Part shown: positions 24,667 through 31,667 of the stretch, one piece after another | Position numbering within the stretch: position 1 is the stretch's first letter | How the letters are laid out: every line of letters begins with the position of its first letter | NCBI RefSeq assembly: GCF_003444775.1 | Contig: NZ_CP021082.1 | Span: 186,001 to 250,000, forward strand | Length of the DNA: 64,000 nucleotides | Source of the DNA: Deinococcus ficus | GTDB lineage: Bacteria > Deinococcota > Deinococci > Deinococcales > Deinococcaceae | Direction of reading: 5' to 3' | Position numbers and translations under genes: made by a program | The notes under the pieces: generated by a model | Databases searched by the model: none | Seen by the model: the letters and a program-made list of their open reading frames with translations, nothing else | Told to the model about the DNA's origin: nothing

Positions 24667-25980
24667 ATGACACACCAACACCCCCGTTCCACCCCCCGTC
24701 CCGACCGCGCACTTGTCCGCCTGGCCACTGCTCTGCATCCGACCCCGGCTCAGGCAGCGTCGTTGGCGCACCTGGAGGCTGTCGCCCAGGCGTGCCAGTC
24801 GCACATGCTCGCCTGGTACCGCCATGGTGGCCTGGCGGATCCCGCCTCTCCCCTGTCGGCCCCCAGTCCACGGTCCCGGGTCACGGTCCCGGAAATTTCC
24901 ATCGATGACCTCGCTGGTGTCTGCAGCGCATTCTTCCCGGGCGTCAGTCCCTCCCTCGTGCGGGGCGTCGCCTCCCAGGTGCACAGGGCGACCAGCCGGT
25001 ACCATGGGCGGACGGTCCCTGCCGAGACACTACAAACAGGATTCCAGCATGTTCACGTTCCACTGGACGCGGGCATCCAGGCGACCGGACCGGACCGGGT
25101 ATGGATCGACGGCCTGGACACGGCGGTGGTGGCGGATCTGTGGCAGTTGCCAATGGGACTGACGGGCGCGCTGGTGAGCGCGGGGCAGGCCTTCCGGCAC
25201 GGCACTGAGCGGGAGGTCAGCACGATGCTTAGGGCCGCTTCCGACGGGTACAGGCCTGCGCTCTCGGATCTGGATGTCACGTTGCGCCGCTATGGGGCGC
25301 TGCTCGGAGTCGACGAGCCGCGGGTGCCTGGCGGTCCCGCGGTGCCGGCGCGGGCCGATCACGCCACGTTGCGGCGGGTGACCCGGCCGGACGGCACGCC
25401 CGGGTGGACAGTGACCTGGTCGGTGCGCATTCCGCATGGGTGGCTGCCCGCGGCGAATGTGGCAGACGCTGTCGGGGTGGACGTGGGTCTCCGGCGAGTG
25501 CTGACTGCAGCGAGTGGCGGGGGGCGCTGGATGGTGGAGGGACATCCGGCCATCGACCTGAACCTGGCGTTTGTGTCCGCATCGACGTCGGCCCTGGTCC
25601 GGCGGTCTGTGTTCGAGCGGCAGGCAGCGGAGCTCGATGAGGTCCTGAAGGTCGTGCTGGCCCACGAGGTGGTTGGGGTGGAACGCACGAACTGGACGAG
25701 AATGAGTGGGCGTGTGGACGGCCGCGAGCGGGTGACGCGCATGATGCTGACGGGCGCGACCGCGGTTCTGGATTGGGTGCGGGCGCTGTCGCCAGTGTCG
25801 GGTTCACGGGTGGTGGAGGTATCGCCCACGGGTTCGTCGTGTACCTGCAGCGCGTGTGACCAATCGGGCACGGTCACCGAATGGCAGTTCACCTGCGGGA
25901 CCTGCACGCACTCCGATGACGCGGACGTGAATGCCGCCCGCTATATGCGCCGCCGCGCCCTGGAGGAGGCCGGGTCGTGA
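24667..25980 (+). CDS. TnpB-like RuvC nuclease (IS605 OrfB/Cas12-ancestor superfamily) with zinc ribbon
   Basis: 437 residues. RuvC motifs are all present: I 'VGVDVGLRRVLTAASGG' (D272), II 'EVVGVERTNW' (E339), III 'SDDADVNAARYM' (D420). A zinc ribbon lies between II and III ('CTCSACDQSG' then 'FTCGTC': C394/C397/C410/C413). The N-terminal 265 residues are divergent, but 'LVRLATALHPTPAQAASLAHLEAV' and 'LVRGVASQVHRATSRYHGR' fit the TnpB N-terminal helices. The active-site acids are intact, so cleavage is plausible, unlike catalytically dead TldR relatives. No TnpA gene and no IS605 end hairpins were found. The gene overlaps the primase gene by GTGA. Confidence 0.85.
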   Translation: MTHQHPRSTPRPDRALVRLATALHPTPAQAASLAHLEAVAQACQSHMLAWYRHGGLADPASPLSAPSPRSRVTVPEISIDDLAGVCSAFFPGVSPSLVRGVASQVHRATSRYHGRTVPAETLQTGFQHVHVPLDAGIQATGPDRVWIDGLDTAVVADLWQLPMGLTGALVSAGQAFRHGTEREVSTMLRAASDGYRPALSDLDVTLRRYGALLGVDEPRVPGGPAVPARADHATLRRVTRPDGTPGWTVTWSVRIPHGWLPAANVADAVGVDVGLRRVLTAASGGGRWMVEGHPAIDLNLAFVSASTSALVRRSVFERQAAELDEVLKVVLAHEVVGVERTNWTRMSGRVDGRERVTRMMLTGATAVLDWVRALSPVSGSRVVEVSPTGSSCTCSACDQSGTVTEWQFTCGTCTHSDDADVNAARYMRRRALEEAGS

Positions 25981-26849
25981 CGGACAGGCCGGTCCTGCCG
26001 CCCGGGTGGCCGCCTGCGTTGCGGGGCGTGCGGCGGTTCCTGCCGTGGCAGGGCCGGGTGCGTCCCTCAGGCCGCCTCGCGAAGGTCCCGGTTGGTTGGA
26101 ATGGGGTCGGGTGGGTGGCGGTGGACGCCCGTGACCCGGCGCACTGGCAGGGCGTGGAAGGGGCCGCCGCGCTGGTCCGGTCGGGGCGGGCCAGCGGGGT
26201 TGGCCTGTGTCTGACGCCGGACCTCGGGTGGGTGGGGGTGGATCTCGATCACTGCCGGTCCCCGGAGGGGGAGTTGACGCCGGAAGCGCTGCAGATCATG
26301 GCAGACCTGCCGGGCACGTACGTGGAGACCAGCCCATCTGGGAAGGGCGTCCACCTGCTGGTGCCGGGAACGCTTCCGGACGGCTGGCGGCGGGCTCCGG
26401 GCGTCGATCTCGTGCACAACGGGTTTCTGACGGTGACTGGTGAGGAGCTCCGTGCCGGGGTGGTGGGCGCTGCGGTGGACCTCGCGGGATGGCATGCGCG
26501 TCACGCCCCGGTGCAGTTGGCCGTGGTGGGGCGGCCTGCGGCGCGGCGGCGCGCTCCGGTCGCTCACCCTGAGGCCCTGTTGCGCCGGGCGTCCCGGGCC
26601 AGGAACGGGGCGAGGTTCGGGGCGTTGTGGGCGGGCGGCCGGTGTGGGTATCCGTCACGGTCCGAGGGCGACCTGGCGCTGATGATGATGCTCCTGTACT
26701 GGCTCGGCGATCCACCGGAGGACACCGGGGTGGTGGAGTGCTTCCTGGCGTCGGGGCGCGCTCGGGCTGGGCTGACGCCCGCGTATCTGTCCCGAACGCT
26801 GGCCACAGCCCGGGCGTACCGGGCGGGCAGGGCCAGCCGGCCGGGCTGA
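25977..26849 (+). CDS. NrS-1-type primase-polymerase (Prim-Pol) without helicase
   Basis: 290 residues, GTG start inside the TnpB-like stop codon. 'GVGLCLTPDLGWVGVDLDHC' carries the catalytic DLD (89-91), and 'YVETSPSGKGVHLLVPG' the SPSGxGxH nucleotide-binding motif (119-126), both hallmarks of phage/plasmid primase-polymerases. Residues 209-265 ('RNGARFGALWAGG', 'SRSEGDLALMMMLLYWLGD') match the helix-bundle domain after the Prim-Pol core in NrS-1-like proteins. The superfamily-3 helicase of the phage enzyme is absent, so this is a stand-alone priming enzyme. It ends 30 nt before a strong terminator. Confidence 0.82.
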   Translation: MTDRPVLPPGWPPALRGVRRFLPWQGRVRPSGRLAKVPVGWNGVGWVAVDARDPAHWQGVEGAAALVRSGRASGVGLCLTPDLGWVGVDLDHCRSPEGELTPEALQIMADLPGTYVETSPSGKGVHLLVPGTLPDGWRRAPGVDLVHNGFLTVTGEELRAGVVGAAVDLAGWHARHAPVQLAVVGRPAARRRAPVAHPEALLRRASRARNGARFGALWAGGRCGYPSRSEGDLALMMMLLYWLGDPPEDTGVVECFLASGRARAGLTPAYLSRTLATARAYRAGRASRPG

Positions 26850-26878
26850 TTCGGGGGCTGGCAGAAACTGGGAATGGG

Positions 26879-26919
26879 GAGGCGGTGCCCGGCATGCCGG
26901 GCACCGCCTCTTCCTTTGT
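26879..26919 (+). terminator. Perfectly palindromic terminator closing the nuclease-primase operon
   Basis: 32 bp perfect palindrome (16 bp arms, GAGGCGGTGCCCGGCA and its complement, no separate loop) followed by TTCCTTT. It also lies at the 3' end of the convergent cupin gene, which stops at 26923, so it may terminate both directions. The arm shares GGCGGTGCCCGG with hairpin copy R7. Confidence 0.9.
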
Positions 26920-26922
26920 GTC

Positions 26923-27225
26923 TCAGGTGCTGGCCGTTGCTGTTTTGGGCTGGCGGGCGAGGGTGACGGTGAAGGTCGCGCCGGCCGCGCCGGCCCGCAG
27001 GGCGAGGGGGGTGATCTCGTCCAGCCAGGCGAGTTCGCCTGGGGCGAGGGCGAGGTGCTCGTCGGGGGTTTCGAGGACGACGTCTCCTTTCAGTGCGGTG
27101 ACGATCACGTGGTGGTTGGGGTGGGTGTGGGTGGGGATGGTGGCGTGCGGCGCGAGAACTTTGAGCAGGGCGCGGACTTTGGTGCCCTGGACGAGCACTC
27201 CGGGTTGGTCGAGGCGTTTGATCAT
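26923..27225 (-). CDS. Cupin-domain protein
   Basis: 100-residue single beta-barrel. 'ATIPTHTHPNHHVIVTALKGDVVLE' is cupin motif 1 with metal-type His, and 'LAPGELAWLDEITPLAL' is motif 2-like but with no obvious second His. The ATG (27225) has AGGAG upstream; the far longer frame beyond it is a shadow of nirK. The gene lies 53 nt downstream of nirK on the same strand, so co-transcription is likely. A role as a nitrogen-oxide- or metal-responsive accessory protein is only inferred. Confidence 0.8.
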   Translation of the reverse strand: MIKRLDQPGVLVQGTKVRALLKVLAPHATIPTHTHPNHHVIVTALKGDVVLETPDEHLALAPGELAWLDEITPLALRAGAAGATFTVTLARQPKTATAST

Positions 27226-27278
27226 CTGCGGTCTCCTGGGGAGGGTAAGGGGCGTGGGGGGGGTGGGGTGAGCCTGGG

Positions 27279-28736
27279 TCAGTGACCGCCGCCGCTTTGC
27301 ACTTTGCCTTTGAAGATGGCGTGGTTCTCGGGACCTTCGACGTGAAGCATGGCCTTGAGGCCGAGTTCCATGCGGCTGAGCGCGTGATCGACGAAGGGGT
27401 AGTTGCCGGGGACCTGGAGTTTGAATTCGGCCATGGTGGCGCCGCCGGCGGGGACCAGGGTGGTCTGCACGTGCTTCATGGGCGCGTTCGCCATGGACGC
27501 TTCGGGGTAGACGGTGTCGAAGATCTCGCCGATCACGTGGAAGTTGCTGGCGTAATTGGGGCCGCCGACGCCGAAGAAGACGCGGACGGTCTCGCCGACC
27601 TTGGCTTTCATGGGGTATTCCTTCGTGAGGGCGTCGGTGCTGCCGTTGAAGACGAAGTACTCGGGGTCTTCGTGGAGGAGCTTGTCGACGTCGAAGCCCG
27701 CGTCGCCTTTCTCTCCGATGGCTTTCTGGGTGTACAGTTCGCCCTGCATGACGTAGAACTCGCGGTCGACTTTGGGGAGGCCGGCTTCGGGTTCGACGAG
27801 GATCAGGCCGTACATGCCGCTGGTGATGTGATGGGCGACCATCGGGGTGGCGCAGTGGTAGACGTACAGGCCGGGGTTGAGGGCTTTGAAAGTGAAGTTC
27901 GTCTGACCGCCGGGGGCGGTCTGGGTGGCGGCCGCGCCGCCGCCGGGGCCGGTGACGGCGTGGAAGTCGATGGAGTGGGGGGCGACACTGTCCTTGGGGT
28001 TTTTCAGGGTGACGTCGACGGTGTCGCCGACGCGGATGCGCACGAAGGGGCCGGGCACCTGGCCGTTGAAGGTCCAGTAGTTGTAGGTGGTGCCGTCGGC
28101 GAGGTGCCCGACTTTCTCGATCGTTTCGAACTCGTACTTGAGGTGCTGGGGGGCGCGGCGGGCGAGCGGGGCGGGCAGGTCGGTGGGGTTCCGGGCGATT
28201 GATGGAGCGGAGGCGGCCGGGGTGGCGGCGGGGTTGCCGACGATGAGCTGGCCGGTCATGCCGGCGGCGACGTGGCCGGGGAGGTTGCAGATGTACGTGA
28301 ACGTGCCGGCCTTCTCGGCCACGAAGCTCAGCTCGGTGCGGCTGCCCTTGGTGCCGATGTCGGTGGAGTCCTGGTTGAGTTCCGGGATGGCGATGTCGTG
28401 GAGGATGCCGTCGCCGTTGATGAGGGTGATTTTGACGGTGTCGCCGGGTTGGGCGTGGAGGACGGGGTTGAAGGTGCCGTCGGGGCTTTTGAAGCCCATC
28501 TTCCCGCCTTCCATGACGGTTTCGAGGGTGTAGGCCACCACTTTGCCGGTCGGGGTGGCGGCGGCTGGGGCGGCCGGGATGCTGTGCGCCGGGGTCTGGG
28601 CGTGGCTCTGGCTGCCGGGGAGGCTGGGCAGGGTCATGCCGAGGAGGGCGGCGGTGAGGGTGACAGTGCAGGTGATGACGACGTTGCGGCTGGTGGTGAT
28701 GGCTTTGTCGAGGGTGCTGGGGTGGCTGTGTGACAT
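27279..28736 (-). CDS. nirK: Copper-containing nitrite reductase with extra N-terminal cupredoxin domain
   Basis: Reduces nitrite to nitric oxide outside the cytoplasm. The 485 residues exceed the usual two-domain NirK (~340-380). Residues 1-49 hold a membrane anchor or signal (TVTLTAALLGMTLPSL). Residues 60-170 form an added blue-copper domain with ligands H113, C150, H155 and M160. The NirK core follows: 'APHSIDFHA' gives type-1 H254, catalytic D257 and type-2 H259; 'YHCATPMVAHHITSGMYG' gives H294 (type 2), C295, H303 and M308 (type 1). The C-terminal 'VDHALSRMELG' supplies the remaining type-2 His. The fused domain would feed electrons directly, as in known N-terminally extended NirKs. GGGAG lies 7 nt before ATG. 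Confidence 0.95.
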   Translation of the reverse strand: MSHSHPSTLDKAITTSRNVVITCTVTLTAALLGMTLPSLPGSQSHAQTPAHSIPAAPAAATPTGKVVAYTLETVMEGGKMGFKSPDGTFNPVLHAQPGDTVKITLINGDGILHDIAIPELNQDSTDIGTKGSRTELSFVAEKAGTFTYICNLPGHVAAGMTGQLIVGNPAATPAASAPSIARNPTDLPAPLARRAPQHLKYEFETIEKVGHLADGTTYNYWTFNGQVPGPFVRIRVGDTVDVTLKNPKDSVAPHSIDFHAVTGPGGGAAATQTAPGGQTNFTFKALNPGLYVYHCATPMVAHHITSGMYGLILVEPEAGLPKVDREFYVMQGELYTQKAIGEKGDAGFDVDKLLHEDPEYFVFNGSTDALTKEYPMKAKVGETVRVFFGVGGPNYASNFHVIGEIFDTVYPEASMANAPMKHVQTTLVPAGGATMAEFKLQVPGNYPFVDHALSRMELGLKAMLHVEGPENHAIFKGKVQSGGGH

Positions 28737-28742
28737 GGTGAA

Positions 28743-28790
28743 TCTCCCGCAAGGGCTTTATTGGACTTTGTTGTCCAGTTTCGCGGGAGG
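28743..28790 (-). promoter_or_regulatory. nirK leader hairpin that buries the ribosome-binding site
   Basis: On the minus strand CCTCCCGC (28790-28783) can pair with GCGGGAG (28750-28744), which contains the nirK Shine-Dalgarno. Between them a second inverted repeat TGGAC-AACAAA-GTCCA forms an apical hairpin. Pairing would block initiation, so this is a candidate translational switch. Confidence 0.55.
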
Positions 28791-28855
28791 ATGACACCTG
28801 CTCTGCTGGTCTCTGGTATCGGCTCCCGTGCCTGGATCCCTTGTAAAATTAGACT

Positions 28856-28878
28856 AATCTATCCAAATAAATCTATCC
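28856..28878. promoter_or_regulatory. Direct repeat in the nirK / Rrf2 intergenic region
   Basis: AATCTATCC occurs twice, at 28856-28864 and 28870-28878 (14 bp period), in an A/T-rich patch (28845-28910) of the divergent promoter region. ATTAGACTAAT overlaps the first copy. It is a plausible operator for the adjacent Rrf2 regulator, but does not match the classical NsrR palindrome. Confidence 0.45.
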
Positions 28879-28994
28879 GGGACATCCGCCTAAAAGACTC
28901 CAATCCGCATTCCACACTCAGATCCCCTCCGACCAAGGACCCGGATGGCACCAAATAATTCGACATCACAGTCCATTTTTACTACACTCCGGTC

Positions 28995-29456
28995 ATGACC
29001 GCGCTCCCCGCTGCCGGCTCTTCCATCCTCCCGCACGATCCCTGGCGCAGCCTCCTCAAGCGCGAAGAAAGCTACGCCATCCACGCCCTACTGAACATCG
29101 CGCAGCATCCCGGAACCAACGCCGCCACCATCGCAGAGCAACTCCAGATCTCCTACACCTTCCTGACCAAAGTCCTGCGCCGCCTCACAGAGATGAACTA
29201 CGTCGCCAGCGCCAAGGGCCGCGGAGGCGGCGTCACCCTCAAGGTGGACCCGGCGCAGATCTCACTCCTGGACATCATCGAGGCCATCAGCGGACCGGTC
29301 ATCCTCGATCCCTGCCAAACCAAGCCTCGCTGCGCCACCCAGCAGCGCACCGGAAAATGCAACCTCAAACGGGCCTGGCTCAGCGCCTCGTTGGGCATCC
29401 GCGAGATCCTCGGGGGCATCACCCTCGCCCAGCTGTGCGATCCCGAATACCGCTGA
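28995..29456 (+). CDS. Rrf2-family iron-sulfur regulator (NsrR/IscR-like)
   Basis: 153 residues, divergent from nirK. The N-terminal winged helix ('EESYAIHALLNIAQHPGTNAATIAEQLQISYTFLTKVLRRL', then 'VASAKGRGGGVTL') is typical Rrf2. Three Cys suited to a [2Fe-2S] or [4Fe-4S] cluster follow in 'DPCQTKPRCATQ' and 'KCNLKRAW'. The genomic pairing with nitrite reductase makes nitric-oxide or redox sensing likely (inference). The start is the ATG 6 nt after a TACACT -10 box (28983-28988), i.e. leaderless. Confidence 0.9.
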   Translation: MTALPAAGSSILPHDPWRSLLKREESYAIHALLNIAQHPGTNAATIAEQLQISYTFLTKVLRRLTEMNYVASAKGRGGGVTLKVDPAQISLLDIIEAISGPVILDPCQTKPRCATQQRTGKCNLKRAWLSASLGIREILGGITLAQLCDPEYR

Positions 29457-29676
29457 CCTGCTCAACCACAGCCGCACGCCCGACCGAAGATCAGCCTCCG
29501 TCGCCAGACGACCAGGGCAGGACCATCTGGGGGAATCCGGGGTGGACCGCGCCGCTCCGATCCTCGGCCTGCCGGATTGGCCCCCTCTGTTTCTCGTTGT
29601 CGCCGCCTGACAGACGTGGCCAGTAGCCAGACAGCAAGTTCTGCTCAACGCTACCCGGCCATCGTCCCGGTGCCGT

Positions 29677-31356
29677 TCACCAGTTGCGGTAGAAGGTGAT
29701 CTTGATCTGGTAGGTGTTGTCTTTCGCGCGCAGGGGCAGGTCCCGGTAGGCGTACGAGCCCGCACCTGGGTTGTCCCGGAAGTACCTTGCGACAGCGGAG
29801 ACGTTGATGTTCTCGTTCACGCTGCCGAGGAAGTCGTCGCCGTTAGGCCACTTGTCGAAGTCCGTGAAGGACGCCTCGAACTTCGCGTACTGGTCGGTGG
29901 TCATGTCGGCGTCCAGCGTGAAGGGGGTGGTGCCGCGGTTGTAGATGTACCGGGTGTCTTCCGGGTACAGGTACACGGTGGTGCCGCGGTACAACTCGTA
30001 GGGGTCCTCGGTGCCGCGCCGCCAGAGCTGCGTGCCGTTGACGTGCATGGTGCCGTACACGTCGTCGTAACTGTTGTCGTCCGTGTCCTGCGCGTAGACC
30101 TGCACCTTCAGGTAGAGCTTCATGCTCGCGAGGTTGCAGGTGGTTTCGGCGTACTCGCCGGCCCGCAGATCGGCGGCCTTGGTGCCGTCGGCGAGGTTGA
30201 TCACGGTGAAGCTGATCGGCTGGAAGGTGGTGGGGTTGGTGGTCTTCTCGAAGTAGCTGGCGAGCTGCTGCGTGCGGATCAGGGAGGTCACGGCCTCCTC
30301 GTCCCCGCCGACGGCGTACACATCGAAGGTCGAGTCGGCGAGGACCTTGCTGGTCTGCACGTTCAGGCTGGCGTCGCCACCGGCCACTGCGCCCTCGTAG
30401 GCGGCTTTCAGGGCGATCTGCATCTCGGCGGCGGAGTAGTTGCTTTCCATGCTTACGAACAGCAGGCGGCCGTACGTGATGGAGTTGACCAGCACGGGCG
30501 GGTTCCCCGGGCCCCACTGCCGGGTCTTCTCAAACTCCGCGGCCCCTTCGACGCTCAGGTCGTGGAAGAGGCCGGCGGCAGGGACGCTATTGAGCGCGAC
30601 GTTCTCCGTGAAGGCTTCCTGCATGAACACGGCCGTCACGCGGTTCCTGGAGGTTGTGGTGCTCGACTGGAACTCGCCGGACACCCGGGCGGTGAGGTAG
30701 TGGGCGTTCAGGCCGAGTTTCAGGGCGCTGCTCTCGAAGGATTTCTCCTCGGTGATCCTGTACGACACGGTGGAGCCCAGGGCGGTGCCCTGCATGCCCT
30801 GGCGGATTTTCGCGAGGGCGACGTTGTACGCCGACTGATTGGGCTGGATGGTCTGTGAGGCGATGGCGACCGGCGCGGCGGACGTGATCTTGAGTGGCAG
30901 GCGTTTGTCCTCGGGGACGTACGCGGCGCGCAGGCCCCCGATGCCGTCCTTGAGGGACTGCGCCTGCAGCAGGGATCCGAGCCAGAGCTTGTCCTGGTCG
31001 TATCCCGAGGCGGCGAAACGTTCCGGGGCGGACTGCATGTTGACCTTCCGGGTGGTGCAGGCGAGCGGGGCGCCACCGGATCCGGGCACGGCCGTGGTGG
31101 CGGCGGGACCGGGGGCACTGGTGTTCAGGCCGGTGGGCTTGGTGAGGGGGCTGCTGCGCTGCAGGTTGCGGAAGTACGCGACGAGGTCCACGGGGATGAG
31201 CAGGTCGGTGCGCACGGGCGGCGTGACGCCCGGGTTGGTGGGAATGACCGGGATGACGGGGCCGGGCCGGACCGGGTTGACGGGCAGGATCACGGGCCCC
31301 TGGGCGAGGGCGGTGGTGGACAGCAGGGCGGCACTCAGGGCGCGGCGTGCGTTCAT
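29677..31356 (-). CDS. Cholesterol-dependent-cytolysin-like (thiol-activated cytolysin family) secreted protein
   Basis: 559 residues with a short signal peptide (ALSAALLSTTALAQ) and a Pro-rich linker. From ~residue 100 on it follows the cytolysin fold: 'VNMQSAPERFAASGYDQDKLWLGSLLQ', the membrane-insertion region 'VTAVFMQEAFTENVAL', and the diagnostic block 'PVLVNSITYGRLLFVSMESNYSAAEMQIALKAAYEG', matching the family's SSVAYGR segment. The C-terminal undecapeptide with Trp cluster that recognises cholesterol is not present, so domain 4 differs or is lost; sterol dependence is doubtful. AGGAGG precedes the ATG. The gene lies divergently from a large regulator. Confidence 0.85.
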   Translation of the reverse strand: MNARRALSAALLSTTALAQGPVILPVNPVRPGPVIPVIPTNPGVTPPVRTDLLIPVDLVAYFRNLQRSSPLTKPTGLNTSAPGPAATTAVPGSGGAPLACTTRKVNMQSAPERFAASGYDQDKLWLGSLLQAQSLKDGIGGLRAAYVPEDKRLPLKITSAAPVAIASQTIQPNQSAYNVALAKIRQGMQGTALGSTVSYRITEEKSFESSALKLGLNAHYLTARVSGEFQSSTTTSRNRVTAVFMQEAFTENVALNSVPAAGLFHDLSVEGAAEFEKTRQWGPGNPPVLVNSITYGRLLFVSMESNYSAAEMQIALKAAYEGAVAGGDASLNVQTSKVLADSTFDVYAVGGDEEAVTSLIRTQQLASYFEKTTNPTTFQPISFTVINLADGTKAADLRAGEYAETTCNLASMKLYLKVQVYAQDTDDNSYDDVYGTMHVNGTQLWRRGTEDPYELYRGTTVYLYPEDTRYIYNRGTTPFTLDADMTTDQYAKFEASFTDFDKWPNGDDFLGSVNENINVSAVARYFRDNPGAGSYAYRDLPLRAKDNTYQIKITFYRNW

Positions 31357-31403
31357 GACGGAACCTCCTGAAGGCGAGAGGACGTGCGCGGGGCCGCGGG
31401 GCG

Positions 31404-31598
31404 TCAGAGGAGCTCGCCGTCCTGCCGGGCCTGGCGGCGGTCCCGGACGACCTGTTCGAGGTACCCGAAGGCGCCGAGCAGGGAGGCGAAGTCGTGAGTG
31501 CTGAGGTCGGCGTGGTCCTGCACGAGGACGTGCTCGCGCCGCACCGTGACGGTAAACCGGCCGAGGGTGCTGTCGGGGGGGGTCACCGGGTCACTCAT
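31404..31598 (-). CDS. Small hypothetical protein (64 aa)
   Basis: 64 residues: 'GRFTVTVRREHVLVQDHADLSTHDFASLLGAFGYLEQVVRDRR', a short beta-alpha protein with a charged C-terminal helix. No family. It lies 47 nt upstream of the cytolysin-like gene on the same strand, so the two may be co-transcribed. The start (31598) is supported by TACCCT ending 6 nt upstream (leaderless). It may serve the cytolysin-like protein, but nothing in the sequence proves it. Confidence 0.6.
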   Translation of the reverse strand: MSDPVTPPDSTLGRFTVTVRREHVLVQDHADLSTHDFASLLGAFGYLEQVVRDRRQARQDGELL

Positions 31599-31667
31599 GC
31601 CTGAAGGGTAGGCCGCGCGGCGTTGCCCGGCCGTTACACGCGGCGGCAAATGTCATTAAAGTGGGCT

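Noticed and set aside
24667..25980. Ordinary IS200/IS605 transposon
   Set aside because: Only the TnpB-like gene is present; no TnpA and no end hairpins with TTAC/TTAT-type target cuts were found, and the downstream gene overlaps it.
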